DNA from: Pholiota molesta
Taxonomy: Eukaryota; Basidiomycota; Agaricomycetes; Agaricales; Strophariaceae
Assembly: GCA_014925825.1 (NCBI GenBank)
Contig: JACGCK010000003.1
Location: forward strand, 1,240,001-1,304,000
Reading direction: 5' to 3'
DNA: 64,000 nt
Shown here: positions 12,090 through 23,639 of the stretch, piece after piece
Layout: each line of letters begins with the position of its first letter
Position numbering within the stretch: position 1 is the first letter of the stretch
Notes under the pieces: generated by a model
What the model was told of the DNA's origin: nothing
The model's database searches: none
Seen by the model: the letters and a program-made list of their open reading frames with translations, nothing else
Made by a program: the position numbers and the translations under genes

Positions 12090-12871
12090 CGCCATAGGTC
12101 CGTATTAATGACAAATACACTGGGAAGTGATAGTGATATGCCTCGGAGACCCAGGGCACATCGAGGAGGGAAGGAGGGGGGTATGCATCGTCCGATATGC
12201 CTAGGCGTCCCAGGGCACATCGATGATTGAAGGAAGACGAACGGAGCAGCGAGAGCGAACATCGGTCGCGTCGGATCACGTGAATTATTCCCGCGCTCAG
12301 CCAACGCGACATCACTGATGAGCGAGGGACTGAGCGACGGGATGAGCGACGTACTGATCTCGCGATCAATTTTCCAAACAGGTGAATGAGATGTTTTCAG
12401 TTTTATTTGTGAGAAAGAAAAATGAATGAGAAGAATGAGTGATTCAGCAATTAGGAAAATATTACTTCAATACTTGAGGTTTTTTGTTCATCAAAATGTC
12501 TCCTTTGAGAATAGATATCCTAGAACGCTAAATCCATTGGTAAATCAGACAATAAACAGACACAAAAAGGTCTGTTGTACGTGACATTTCCTTATTATTT
12601 GCCTGGTCCAAAAATAAGCAATTTTCCCATTTTGGTAAAGTCTTATTGAATGTCACCTTTATTGTTTCTTTTCCTTTGAGAGAAAGCGACGGAAGATCTC
12701 TCAATTGTCTTGTTGAAGAATTTTTGGACAACTTGACATATTTGGGGTTTATTCCGGGGCTAAAAATCTCACTTTTTACATACATTTTCCTACCTAATAA
12801 ATGTTTCGTGCAAATGTCACAAAACGTCCAAAGATTTTTCCACGTTTGAAAAGATCCCCACCGCAGCAGTG
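12090..12871 (-). repeat. Right terminal inverted repeat of the 9.25-kb element
   Basis: Inverted partner of 3618-4405. The most conserved blocks are the outer 110 bp, the block with CAATAAAGGTGACATTCAAT, the GATCGCGAGATCAGTAC block and the paired hairpin motifs with GGGCACATCG at 12150-12225. Confidence 0.85.
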
Positions 12872-13787
12872 ACAGAGGGTGGGGCTCTTAGTTACGTAAT
12901 AATTACGTAATAGTGGCTGTGCACCGGTGCGCGCATCCCACAATGGCCGAGCTGCATGATGACAGCCTTAAGAATAAATAATAATAAACACGTCGCTACT
13001 TCGTTGCTGCCAGTGCCCATTGCTATTTCCGCCGCATTTGGACACGCTGTCACTGCTATTTCTGAATTCTGTGCTTCTATCTGCCAAAAATACACCTGTG
13101 AGGCCTGTAGACCTCTCTACAGGGTGTTTGTACTGTTTCTGCCCAAGGTATGATGTCTTATTTCGCTTTTTTGGCCTTTCCATAGTGCTTACAAAATTTC
13201 CAGTGCTCTTTTGACCTGCTTTTGGCCTATCTCCGTGGGAATTGTTGGTGCATTGGTGGAATACTGGGATCTTTGAGGTGCGTAATTGGCCTGTTGCTCT
13301 ATTGTGAATCTTCTAAAGGGCTGATATAGGATCTATTCTGTGTTTTTGTTGCTTCAAGACAAAAATTAGGGTTTCTCCCTATTGTTGGTATGTGTTCCTG
13401 CTATTTGGAGTGTTTTATATGATCTGATACTTTAGTCAAGATTCTTTGGGTTACCAGAGCATCTTCTTTCCTTCCTTCTTCTCACTTGGCTGCCTCTTGG
13501 ACGTTTCTGGACCCTTTCCTCTGAGCTGGGGTACAGATTGTGCGTCTGCTGCTGCTGTTTTTGCATTGGATCATTGAGACGTTTTGGAGATCAAGGTGAT
13601 GCCCTGAAAAGTCCTCTCTTGACAGAGTGTTTGCCGGTTGCCTAAAGACCTCTTGGGTCTGGACCTCTTTCTGAGCACAGTTTGCAGGAAGATTGGCTGG
13701 CGGGTTTACAGTTGCCTCCCCTTCCTTCGGGATTGAATCTTCATTATCAACTGCAGCTGTTATCACTGAATTCACAATTCTTCTACT
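12872..13787. other. Non-coding interval between the TIR element and the Helitron remnant
   Basis: I see no conserved protein here. A near-palindrome TTACGTAATAATTACGTAA lies at 12892-12910. An antisense ORF at 13482-13802 has no recognisable motif. Confidence 0.5.
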
Positions 13788-16065
13788 TTGATTGGATTGC
13801 ACGGCAGGACCAGAATTGCTGCTATACCTCAGTTCCTGGCTGGCATTAATCTGTATCTACAATGTATGTCTGAATATAGTTATTTACAAATAAAATACAT
13901 GGCTGATACAGAGTTCACAGGGCTGAAACACCTCCGAACACCCCGCAACGCATCCGTATTGCTGCCCAAAGACTGGAGCGTGATAATCGTATTCTGGATA
14001 GCCCTCAGACTCATTGATTACCTGTTCTGCATGCGCAACCTACGGTTTAATGTGCCTGTTCCTCAGGCTCCACCTATTCCGCCAAACCCTAATCTGCCTG
14101 ATCCATTTGGTCCACCTAATCCTCCACCTCCTCAACCCATCAACTTTGGTGGACATCAATATATGCATCTTCCAGCTAATTTGTGTGCCATGATGGCTGC
14201 GGTTCCTCCTGCTCCTGCTGTTCGCAATCGGCGAGCTGCTGTTCCTGCTCCTGCTGTGCGTTTTATAAGTCTTTATAAGTCTATAATTTATGTAAATTTT
14301 GTTTATGCATGTTATAGGCACCTGCACCAAATCCACCACAATGTCGATGTAATAGAAATGCCCCACCTATTGGTCCCCAGCCTTTTCCAATGCCTCCTCC
14401 TGTGAGTACATGTTAATTTAATGTGTTATCTATGGGTCTTTTTTAATTTGATTCTCTCAATCAGAATCTGCCCAATGCTCCTGTGCCTATTGCTATGCCA
14501 CCCCACCTGTTCCACCTGTGTTGTGACGACAGCACAGACGTGTCAATAATATGGAATGAATTGCCTGCCAGCCCTTCAGTAATGCACAGCCAGTTCACTA
14601 TGTGGAAAAGTTAAATGTCAAATGTGATCATTGTGGTGCACTTCATTGGCTGGATGAACGTCTTTCCAAGTCTACGCAAGCTTCTCCAAAATTTGGCATG
14701 TGCTGTTTCTCTGGAAAGATCAAGTTGCCCAAGCTTGAAGAACCACCCTCCGAGCTGAAAGAATTTTTGATGGGTTCAGATGATGCTTCCAAAAAGTTCC
14801 GCGCAAATATTCGACAATACAACAATGCTTTGGCCATGACTTCTGTTGGCATAAAACAGGATCATGCTATCAATAATGCTGGAGGAGGCCTTGCTATTCA
14901 AAGTTCAGGGAAAACTGTCACATTATGCAGGATCACTACTACCAATTCCCGGTGAAACTCCTCTTTATGCACAGTTGTATATCTATGATCCTATGGAAGC
15001 ATTGAATTTTCGCATGGAACATGAGGCCAATCGGGAGTTGGATCACCATACTATGCAAGTTTTACAAGATATGCTATATCGTCACCATCCTGGAGTCCAA
15101 CTTTATAAACAGGCACATGAACTTACACGCAATCTCAATCCAGAAGATCAATGTAACATTGCACTTCGCTTTGATAGTGATACGATCGACGACGTTACAA
15201 CCTACCAACTGCCAATGAAATTGCAGTCATATTACCTGGAGATGGTGATCAACCAACAGATACATGGATATCATTCTGCGGAGACGTGGTGGTGAAGGCA
15301 ATGTTTGAATCAGTGAAATGCATCCATTTTACCATGCCCTTCATTATGTTCTTCTCTTTCCAACTGGACAACTTGGATGCCATCCAAAGCTGGAATTCAA
15401 AGATGGTGCTGAAGTAGGAGATAATCCTGTCGAAAATATAGTGGCAGAGTGGAAGAGGATGAAAATGCTGCAGGAAATCAAAAACCACGGAAATACTTAT
15501 CCCAGACAGAATACTTCCGCTACTGTCTACATCCTCACATGAAGAAACTTACCATGTCTTTTTATCTCAAAAGCTACTACAAGAATTTATTGTGGATTGC
15601 TGGGCAGCATCTGAGCAGAGTTGTTTAGACTGGGTTAAACATAACCAGCATCTTTCCGAACAGCCAGCCGACAAGGACTTATGGATGCCATAGCAGCTGA
15701 TCCAAATTCTGATGGGCTGATATTGGCCAACGGATCATTTTGCCATCCTCCTTTCCTGGAAGTACACAAAATATGATCCAAAACTGTCAAGATGCTTTAG
15801 CCATCAATCGCTATTACCATGGAGCAGATTTATTTCTCACGGCAACTGCAAATCCCAATTGGCCAGAAATCAAAGATGCTCTATATCCTGGGCAATCTTC
15901 CAGTGATTGTCCTGATATTATCTGCCGTGTGTTTCATTTAAAAATGGCAGCACTCCTCAAAGATATCTTTGAGAATGGGATTTTTGGATGTACTGTGGCA
16001 CGTGTTTGGACCATTGAATTTCAAAAGCGAGGTCTTCTGCATATACATACTTGTGTTGCGGGCCA
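13788..16065 (+). pseudogene. Helitron Rep/helicase N-terminal remnant
   Basis: Fragments in several frames follow the order expected of fungal Helitron proteins: a proline-rich leader (14050-14260), a Cys-rich block (CDHCGALHWLDERL, about 14620), the Helitron_like_N region (EHEANRELDHHTMQVL and FPTGQLGC) and the Rep catalytic region ending EFQKRGLLHIHT at about 16020. The last carries the HUH-type metal-binding signature. Two introns in the leader are plausible (about 14256-14318 and 14401-14463). Frame breaks near 14900, 15300, 15550 and 15700, and the loss of everything after the HUH motif including the helicase, make it dead. Rolling-circle transposition is the family function. Confidence 0.75.
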
Positions 16066-16149
16066 TTGCTTCGCATGGCAATACGAGTCTTTACACAAAT
16101 TAAACTTAACAGTTTTGTATGTAAAGACTTGTATTGCCATGCGAAGCAT
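16066..16149. repeat. 84-bp near-perfect palindrome (foldback insertion)
   Basis: Left arm TGCTTCGCATGGCAATACGA continues TCTTTACACAAA. The right arm is its inverse (TTTGTATGTAAAGAC then TTGTATTGCCATGCGAAGCA). The loop is about 12 bp. It sits exactly where the Helitron Rep homology stops, so it marks a breakpoint or a tiny insertion. Confidence 0.7.
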
Positions 16150-16242
16150 AGCCTATGAATACAATTACTAAAATATATAAATATTGCTCGACCTACTAAT
16201 ACAACCTAAAATACATAAATTGTAACTATATTATTATTTTAT

Positions 16243-16590
16243 TCAAATTTTACTTTCTGTATATACGATATGCCATATGCTTGCCATCTGAATCTTTAAG
16301 CCATTTGGTATCTGATAGAAGATCAATAGTTTTTTCTTTCTTACATTAAGCCACCAAGTGAAATGACACAAAGCGTGCTTGATATGGATATGACAATCCA
16401 ATCCTAAATCACCTGGTACCCTAACCCAACCAAATGATTCATCATTCCACAAAGGATGTTCCTTGTTGACTTTGTACCACAATGAAGAAGAAGATCCTTG
16501 GATGTACAAGTCACCAGGATAGCCGAGATGCAAAGGAGGATCATGGTTATACACATACAGAATGCGGAAAGAGATTCTGTCAAGCTGCAT
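16243..16590 (-). pseudogene. Unrecognised ORF remnant, 115 residues
   Basis: An open frame on the minus strand encodes YPGDLYIQG, LWYKVNKEHPLW and GWVRVPGDLGLD. This has the composition of a real protein fragment, unlike the neighbouring sequence. It has no start context, no partner exons and no motif I can name. It lies among transposon debris and is probably part of a decayed element. Confidence 0.3.
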
Positions 16591-16827
16591 ATGTTTGACC
16601 TTGAACTATTTGAATGGTATCATACTGGTGGAGAGGAAGGAAGATAATTATCAGCCCATCAGATTGATTAATCAATCCCAAAAGAAGCCTATTACATCAG
16701 CAATGTAAATGCACTGCTTACAAACCTATGCCATATCACTAAATCAATGATAGGATCATTGAAATCATGTACATGCTATATTTAGCATTTCTGCCAAGCA
16801 CACATGTGTTGGTTGAATGCCCAGAAT

Positions 16828-17762
16828 TAGTGCTTGGAAGTCTGGTCTCAAGACTGAAAAAAGACCGAGACTGGACCGGAACTGAACCGGAAATGACTGG
16901 AAAATTGATGGACCAGAAAAGACCAAGACCGCGGTCGGTCCACGGTCCAACAGGTTTAAAAAACAGATGGACTGATCAAAAACCGGTCTGGACCGGTCCC
17001 AACCGGTCTTTGGCCGTGAAAATTTGTAGGCTAGTAGAACATTAAAATTGCTCTTGAACGATGCCAAATCATATTTTTAGCATGAGAATTGACAAAGTTA
17101 TTAATAGTTTTGTTTGAGTAATTACTTTGGGCATCTAAAAACGCTTTTAGCGCAGTGCAAACGTTAATGGGTCGTACCTTTCGCAAACCTAAACATAGAT
17201 AGAAGACATATAGATCTACAGGATGCAATTTGAACCTTAATATTTGAAAAACATTTGGTTGAGCTATAGCAATATCAATGTTCTCTACTCTTTTTGACTA
17301 CTTCAAAGACACATTTGCCTATGCTTCGTTCAGTATAGACATGCCCTTTCAAAATTGGGATACAGTTAAATATTAAAATTATCCTTTTAACAAACATAGA
17401 ATCATAATATATGGTAAAGAATTGACTGAGATATCACAAAATGCGCTCAACCACTGCATTAGTTAGTATTTTAATTGTTTCTCACTCAATTCGCCACCGA
17501 TTTTCATATTATTTGAAGCACTAATACTACATAGAGTATTCTACCTAACTATTACCAGTCTGGACCGGTCTCTGACCGGTTGAGACCGGTTTGGACCGTA
17601 ACCGGTCTTAACCAGTCTTTGAACCGATTGAGACTGCAAAAGACCGGTTCAAGTCAGTCCAGTCTGGTTTTTTGCGGTCTTCAAAAACTGAAAGACCGGT
17701 CTTGGTCTCGGTCTTGCCAAAGATGGGCAAAAGACCGGACTGGACTGGACTTTCAAGCACTA
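16828..17762. mobile_element. 935-bp non-autonomous TIR element (hAT-like) with ACCGGT-rich tips
   Basis: Ends are TAGTGCTTGGAAGTC and, inverted, TAGTGCTTGAAAGTC. They are flanked by 8-bp direct repeats CCCAGAAT (16820-16827) and CCCAAAAT (17763-17770), 7 of 8 identical. About 200 bp inside each end consists of degenerate GACCGGTCT-type repeats. The centre is AT-rich and non-coding. The 8-bp duplication suggests the hAT superfamily; the driving transposase is not here. Confidence 0.8.
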
Positions 17763-18936
17763 CCCAAAATAAGCCACAGCTTGCTCCCATTTTACTTGTG
17801 GTTTGATGTATAGTTCGATGTTTCTATCGTAAAAAAGCAGAAATGTAGTATTGAATCATACCTTTCTAACTAGCCCAAGATCGTAACTTTCGCCCGAGAA
17901 TTGACTGAGTAATGATTAAATCGGATTTGAGACCCTAAAATAGGTATATTTCAAGACATGTCTCAGAATAATGACGTACAGGCGTACCAAAATGCCGTTA
18001 GGACGCCTTTTCCAACACCCTGTACGTCATAATGTAAGACAATCAAAGCCTGTAGGCATATTCAGCACCTAGGTCCTACATGTCTTTATTTAAACCCTTT
18101 TACTTACTCAAAATGAGTAGGACAGATAGAATTAATTATAGTCAGGTCAATTCTTATCCAAATTTACAATTAATTTTTTTGTTAAAAAGGTGTATATAAA
18201 GGTACTATAATACTGCAAAATCACGAAAGTGCCCTGTTATTATTCATTGAAAAGTGCCCAAAATGGTTTTCAAGTGCCCAAAATGAGGATGAAAAGTGCA
18301 TTTGCTAATAACTTGGGCAAAACACATCCTAAAATTAAGATCTTGGGCTGGTTAGAAAGTTAAATTTAGACGCTTCAATGCTGTTAAGTTTCATGAGCAA
18401 AGACCTTTCCAGACTGGTTCAACTTGGTTGTTCTTTGATCTCTCTAATTTTAAAATAATGATGGACTAAAGTCCGGTCCACATTATGAGTCTCCTTCAGT
18501 CTTCAATATGGCTGCAATTTGCATGGGTTATATAATGCAGTTGATCTGATCAAATCAAAGTGGGCTGTGTGTGATGGAGCCTTAGACAAATAGAGGCAAT
18601 CCATGATGGCTGCAAATTACAAGGCTTATATAATGCACGTTGATCTGATCAAATCTATTTGAGTAACATATCAATGATGGCAAATATCAGGCTATTTAAA
18701 GCACTGTGGAGATAAAAATAACACGTGATGAATTGTGTGATTGATGGCATCAGTGATGGGGATGACAGCGCGTACGTTTTTTTTGCTCGGTGAAAAGAAC
18801 TCACTTTACTGCGTAAAGACTCGTAATCAGTGCTTAGATCATTATATCCTCTGGCACCTTGTGTCGATATTGGGTATGTGTAAATCAGTAATTAGATCTG
18901 GAGCTTGTTATGTACATTTCTTTAAGCTAAATCTCC
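17763..18936. other. AT-rich interval with small repeats, no gene
   Basis: It contains a foldback at 17969-18036 (AATGACGTACAGG ... CCTGTACGTCATAATG). It also contains a pair of ~55-bp direct repeats near 18506-18560 and 18606-18655 that share GGCTGCAA, TTATATAATGCA and GTTGATCTGATCAAATC. I see no coding signal. Confidence 0.6.
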
Positions 18937-21746
18937 ATGAACTCTGTACTTGATGTCCTCGCTGAGCATGGATTTACCATGAGCCAGTTGATTTTAAACC
19001 TCCTTACACACAATCCAGACAGAGAACACACACAAAATATTATCAATTACCTGGGGATAATATTGAATGCCTGTCGGGTTTGCAGAACAAGTGGAGAGGT
19101 TGTTCTCAATTGGGCTGGGAAGATTACAATGGATGTACTTCAGGAAGAAATGTGCTGTCTCACTCACAATGAGACTGGCTTCCATTTCTCAGCAAACAAG
19201 ACGACAGAGAGCAAGCTTGCAGATTTCAATGTACCAGAAATGGTGGCAAAGATGAAAACAATAGCTCCGAGGCTGTGCAGTGCTCTCGACGTTCTATTCA
19301 AAGCCAACCCAAATCTTACGTACAAGTGCAACTGGGCCCAATGAAAAGCAGGGAATCTGGGGAAGAAGTGCCAGCGCCACAAGACAACCAATGGTGATAT
19401 CGATTTGGCAGATGTTAATGAGCAGGAAGATTTTATAAATAACGAAGAAGACAACTATTGGGCAGCTGTTGACTGTGAAGATATTTCCATGTCAAAGGAT
19501 GATGGCAGTGGATCAACTGAAGGAATTGATGAAGACATCCAAGAGCAGCATGCGCACTTGAAGAGCATTGTAAGAAATTATTTGCACTGAGTAGATTTTA
19601 TCTATTGACCACAGAAATAAATTCAGAAACAAGTTGTCTGCCTCAGCATAATGATGCAAAGCACCAGTCACTTGTGCAACACACTTCAGAGTGCTATGGG
19701 TGTGTTTTTCAAGGGGTGTGCAAAAAAAATCTCAGATATATGAGGTCGAAAAGTTTGGTTAAGGCAAATTTGGTCCCCCCTCCCCCCCTACCCATGCCAA
19801 AAAAGGAAATAAATCACATGTTTTGATTGCATCATTACTTAAAATAGATAATATACTACAAACAAATGATCCCCTAGTTCAATCTAAGTCAAATCTAAGT
19901 CTTCTGTAATGGTCGGCATAGGTGAGCTGACCCATGGTGGATTCAACCCATGTGTACAGTTGGACATTATAATCTAGATATAAGCAAAAGGCTACACTAT
20001 ATATTATATATTGAGATCTCTATAATTAATAAGAGCCTATTCTATATTATTTACTTGAGAATTACTCAACAGAATCATTCCATGAAGCTTGGAATAAGAT
20101 TGCTAAGTAGTAGACAAGTGAAAAAACCCTTAAGCACTAGTAAAATACATATAAACATTGATTTAGCTGTTTTTGGACCTAGATATTTCTCTTCAGAGAT
20201 TACACTAACTTATAGATTTTGATTTTCTTTATATTTAGAACCAAATAGAGACTCTGAGGGCAATTGATTGGCTATTATACTTGGTTATATAGACTTATTA
20301 AACACCTAATATCTTGTATATAATTAACAGGTGTCAAAAACATCATATTAGGACTGCTAAGCATACAAATAAATGCAGATATGGCCCTCTGAGTAGAGAT
20401 TTTTTCTACATAAAAAAGTTTGATTAAGGCCTCATGAAGGCACCCCCCCTCCCTACCCCATATGCCGGATTTTGCCACTGCACACCCCTTGGTGTTTTTG
20501 CATTCTTGCAGCACCCCGGAGACAGTGTTCGAATTTCTGGCCCATATGGGAATTTCAATATCGACTACTTCCATCAATGAGGCAGTTAATAATCTGACGA
20601 AGGAGGCCAATGCAGAAGTATGTCAAATTGGACAAGAATTCATGGTTTTCTATACATACAACAATCTTGATCTCAATCTGAAGCACTCAGTACCCACTGT
20701 GAAGAAGTCTTAAGAAACACTAATTCACCTCACATCTGGCACACTTTTTCCACTTAATCACATTACACCCAAAGATCTCAACTGTTCTGAGGAACTGTGG
20801 AAATGATCAACCTTCAATCGAGTTATGAAGTCGCCCAATGTTCTGAAACTGACTCTTGATGATATATTTCTTATTCATTCTGAGTCCACCATGCTTCCTC
20901 TGTCTGGCCTCAATCATCACAAACATTTCAATGCCTGGAAAATCCTGCAGAATCTAGTCCACCATGGACCAGAATATTTTCATCAATTCAAAAGGGTTCT
21001 TGGTGATCCTGAAGTAGTCAATGTGATTCCAGTAACCAAGACACAACAAATTCCTTTGCGATGTCTCGACATCAGTCCTAGCACTCCAGCCCAGAACATG
21101 GAAGCATTGGATGCTTTTTTTTTTTTTGCAAACAGGCATTGGTGATCCCATCGATAACCCACAAGCTGCTGTTCCAATCGGAAACCGAGCGGTTCCCATT
21201 GCTGGTGATTTATTGATGTTACAGCATGATCATAGCCTTCAAGAATCTAGAGCAGAAGAAGCAACACCCTGGCATCGCTTTCAAGGCCTTGTCAGTATCA
21301 TGGGGTTATTCCATTTCAAAATGGCATGTGCCGATGCTATTTGGCACATCTTCATACATCCCAAACCTGCTCGCATTGACGCAGATCCTACCAGCCTCAT
21401 GGCCTATGTCAGTGAAATGTGCCCAAAGGAGATGGGCAAAATCAAAACAAAGCCAGGATTTCATTGCATGCATGAAGTTATTCAGCATGTTGGCATTGCA
21501 TCTCGGCTTGACCTCTGGTGGCTTGAAGTGAAGAAGAGATCAGTGCAGCATTTGACTCTCAAGAGCTTTGCAGATTCCAAACCCACCTGGAAAGACTTGT
21601 GCTCTATGGCAGAATTTATGGCTCAGAATTATGTAGCCAATGACAACCTCTATACCCTTTGTGAATGGCCTGATCAAGAGCATGACAAACAGTATGAAAA
21701 TGCCCTAATACAACAGCAGTATTTTCTTCTTTATAAGGAGTTATGA
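18937..21746 (+). pseudogene. DUF6589-like transposon-associated protein, decayed
   Basis: Protein fragments lie in order but in different frames. An N-terminal part (18937-19341) has NVPEMVAKMKTIAPRLCS. A middle part (about 20500-20710) has HMGISISTTSINEAVNNL and FYTYNNLDLNLKHSVPT. Further parts lie at 20825-21120 and 21140-21745, the last with GDLLMLQHDHSLQESRAEEA and GLFHFKMACADAIWHIF. This pattern is the one I know from DUF6589 proteins, which are abundant in agaricomycetes and usually repeat-associated. A 782-bp TIR element (19710-20491) interrupts the middle. A poly-T run at 21117-21126 and several frame changes also break it. Biochemical function of the family is unknown. Confidence 0.65.
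19710..20491. mobile_element. 782-bp non-autonomous TIR element with exact 8-bp target duplication
   Basis: Ends are CAAGGGGTGTGCA in inverted orientation. Perfect 8-bp direct repeats GTGTTTTT flank it (19702-19709 and 20492-20499). C-rich tracts (CCCCCCTCCCC type) sit about 80 bp inside each end. It is non-coding. The 8-bp duplication fits hAT. It is inserted in the DUF6589-like pseudogene, and its ends differ from those of the element at 16828. Confidence 0.85.
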
Positions 21747-21769
21747 ATTTTGGAGACATCGGAAGGGTA

Positions 21770-22033
21770 AGGCTGGATGCAAGTGCGAGTCTTACATGAG
21801 TACTAGCAAGTAAACTTGCACAAAAACTTGTGAGTAGTATACTCGCAAGTGCAAGTTACTTGTGCCTGCAAGTATCTGTGAGTGCAAGTATTGGATTGGG
21901 AGAACACAAGTACTCACCACAAGTACTTGTGTCCCTATAAATATTTGATGAAATATTTTAAGTGTTGTAGGGCACTAAAAACCCTTTTGAACAAAAATTA
22001 AATCATATTTTTAGCATGTAGCCATTGACCAAC
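21770..22033. repeat. ACTTGCAAGT-rich low-complexity element end
   Basis: Degenerate self-complementary units of ACTTGTGAGT/ACTTGCAAGT fill 21775-21930. They are followed by an AT-rich stretch ending AAATCATATTTTTAGCATG. The latter is shared with 17065-17085 of the ACCGGT-rich element. The other end appears lost at the copia fragment. Confidence 0.55.
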
Positions 22034-22472
22034 CTTCCACTCTCCACATTGACAACCAATCTGCTATCAGTGTCTCCAAGAATCCTGAGCACCATGAACA
22101 CATGAAGCACCTTGATCTGGATTATGTGCTTCTACTGGCTTTGAGATGCTGTTAATGACAAGATGATCCATCCTTCCTTCATCCCCACTGATGAGCAAGT
22201 TGCAGATATGCTCACCAAGGCTCTACCAGCTACCAAGATCCACTTCTGCAGAGAGCAGATGGGCATTTATCCTTAGAGTAATGCTTCTTTCTTTCTTTCT
22301 TTTATTTCTGAGACTGTTCAGATCATGGGGGGATATTAGAGTTGCCTGTTTCAGTTTCAGCTGATGTGGTCACATGATACACACATATGTAGCTGTAGAA
22401 TGACATCTGAAGTCCTTAGTTACTCACTTCGGACTCCAGGCAAGTAGCTGGCTCTGTTCTCCCTTGATATAC
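22034..22472 (+). pseudogene. Ty1/copia polyprotein tail and adjoining LTR remnant
   Basis: The frame encodes the C-terminal end of a copia RNase H: DNQSAISVSKNPEHHEHMKH, then, after a frame break, FIPTDEQVADMLTKALPATK and a stop at about 22276. A purine-rich tract (CATGGGGGGATATTAG) at 22325-22340 is the expected polypurine tract before a 3' LTR. Everything upstream of RNase H is missing. The LTR-like flank is interrupted by the LTR element that starts at 22473 and resumes at 29050. Confidence 0.75.
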
Positions 22473-22766
22473 TGTTAGGATCGCGCTGACGTGCTACGGA
22501 CGTGTGACTGACGGAGGTTGGACGGAGGGACTGTGAGACGCGAGGGAGGAAACTGCTGGTATTAACCAGGTTGCGACTAGGGAATACAATCAAAGTACAC
22601 TACTTATATAGGGAAAATGGATATGGGATCGGACTGAGTTGGCTACTACATAAGGAAAGTGGATGATTGAGAATAGGAGAATGGATGAATCATGGCTAGC
22701 ATGGAGAGGCCGACACGGATGATGGGCATCAGTCGAGATGAGCGCTAAAGGAGGGATATCGTAACA
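22473..22766 (-). repeat. LTR (3' LTR by orientation)
   Basis: 294 bp with TG...CA ends and TGTTA/TAACA terminal inversions. I count three substitutions relative to the other LTR. A TATATAGGG motif lies at about 22609. Confidence 0.9.
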
Positions 22767-23639
22767 TTACCCCCCTTTTAAGATATCCCGACAGTCACTG
22801 TCAGTGAGCTTGTAACTTGAAAGGACTCGATCACGTCAGGAGGGGTTTATTTGCATGGACAGTTGCAGGTGAACTGGGCCAGACGCCGCCAGGGGAGATG
22901 TCAATCACGGCGAGACTCGATGCATTGGCAATCTCAAGGACGTCAGAGGTCATGAGTCGGAGAGCCAGGGTGCGAGGACATCGCAATTCGCGCAAGATGT
23001 TTGGCCACATAACATGGGAAAGACCGCAGGATTTGACAATGGCAGCAGTGACATGGTGTCATTGTGATGACTCCCAATGTATCAACATGCATGGATCGCC
23101 AGTGGCCACACGGCACCACCAGCTCATACTCGACGAAGGAGGTCTGGGGCGTGCGTCACGGAGGAGACAAGCACTTCATTTAACTGCGTCGGGTCGCACT
23201 GGCACGGAGGCCGTGAGGGATCTCCGCAAGCACCAGTCGTCTGTGGTAGGGCCCGAGTCACCGACTTGTCGCCGACGGCCATCTGCTGGTGCTCGCACAT
23301 GACGTATTTGCCATGTTGTGTTCGCCTGGAAGTGTTACATGTATCACTGCAGGTGGGTGCCGACACAGTGAGCATGCGGCAAGAACTGCCAGCAGGAGGG
23401 GTGGCCAGCAATGTAGAGACTTGAGAACCTGCCGTGTCAGTCGACGTGACGATGACGTCTGCATTGGCGTCCTGGTTTGTGGTAGTTCGTTTTTGGCAGG
23501 GTGATGATCATTTGAGTGAACTCAGAGACAGAGGCACCATCAACAATGATCGTTTGACAGCCATGTCTGTTAATATTCTACATGAAATTGTGGTAGTTCG
23601 CCAGGAAAGAAGTTCAATCCAGCTGGGTAACTCAGCTCG

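Larger units (their letters stand above)
3618..12871. mobile_element. 9.25-kb element with ~0.8-kb terminal inverted repeats, no transposase recognised
   Basis: The two ends are inverted homologues: the left starts CACTGCTGCGGTG and the right ends CACCGCAGCAGTG. Homology runs inwards for about 785 bp. The AT-rich arms enclose a GC-rich mosaic core (about 4700-7500 and 8600-11950) with internal direct and inverted repeats. I see no DDE transposase, helicase, reverse transcriptase or recombinase. The many GC-rich ORFs have no consistent frame, run antisense to each other and look like base-composition artefacts. Flanking bases share only ACA, so no convincing target duplication is seen. It lies about 330 bp upstream of the MIP1 start. 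Best read as a non-autonomous or decayed large TIR element that has picked up unrelated sequence. Confidence 0.75.

Noticed and set aside
18506..18655. CRISPR-like repeat pair
   Set aside because: Only two degenerate copies, spaced 100 bp, in a eukaryotic repeat region.
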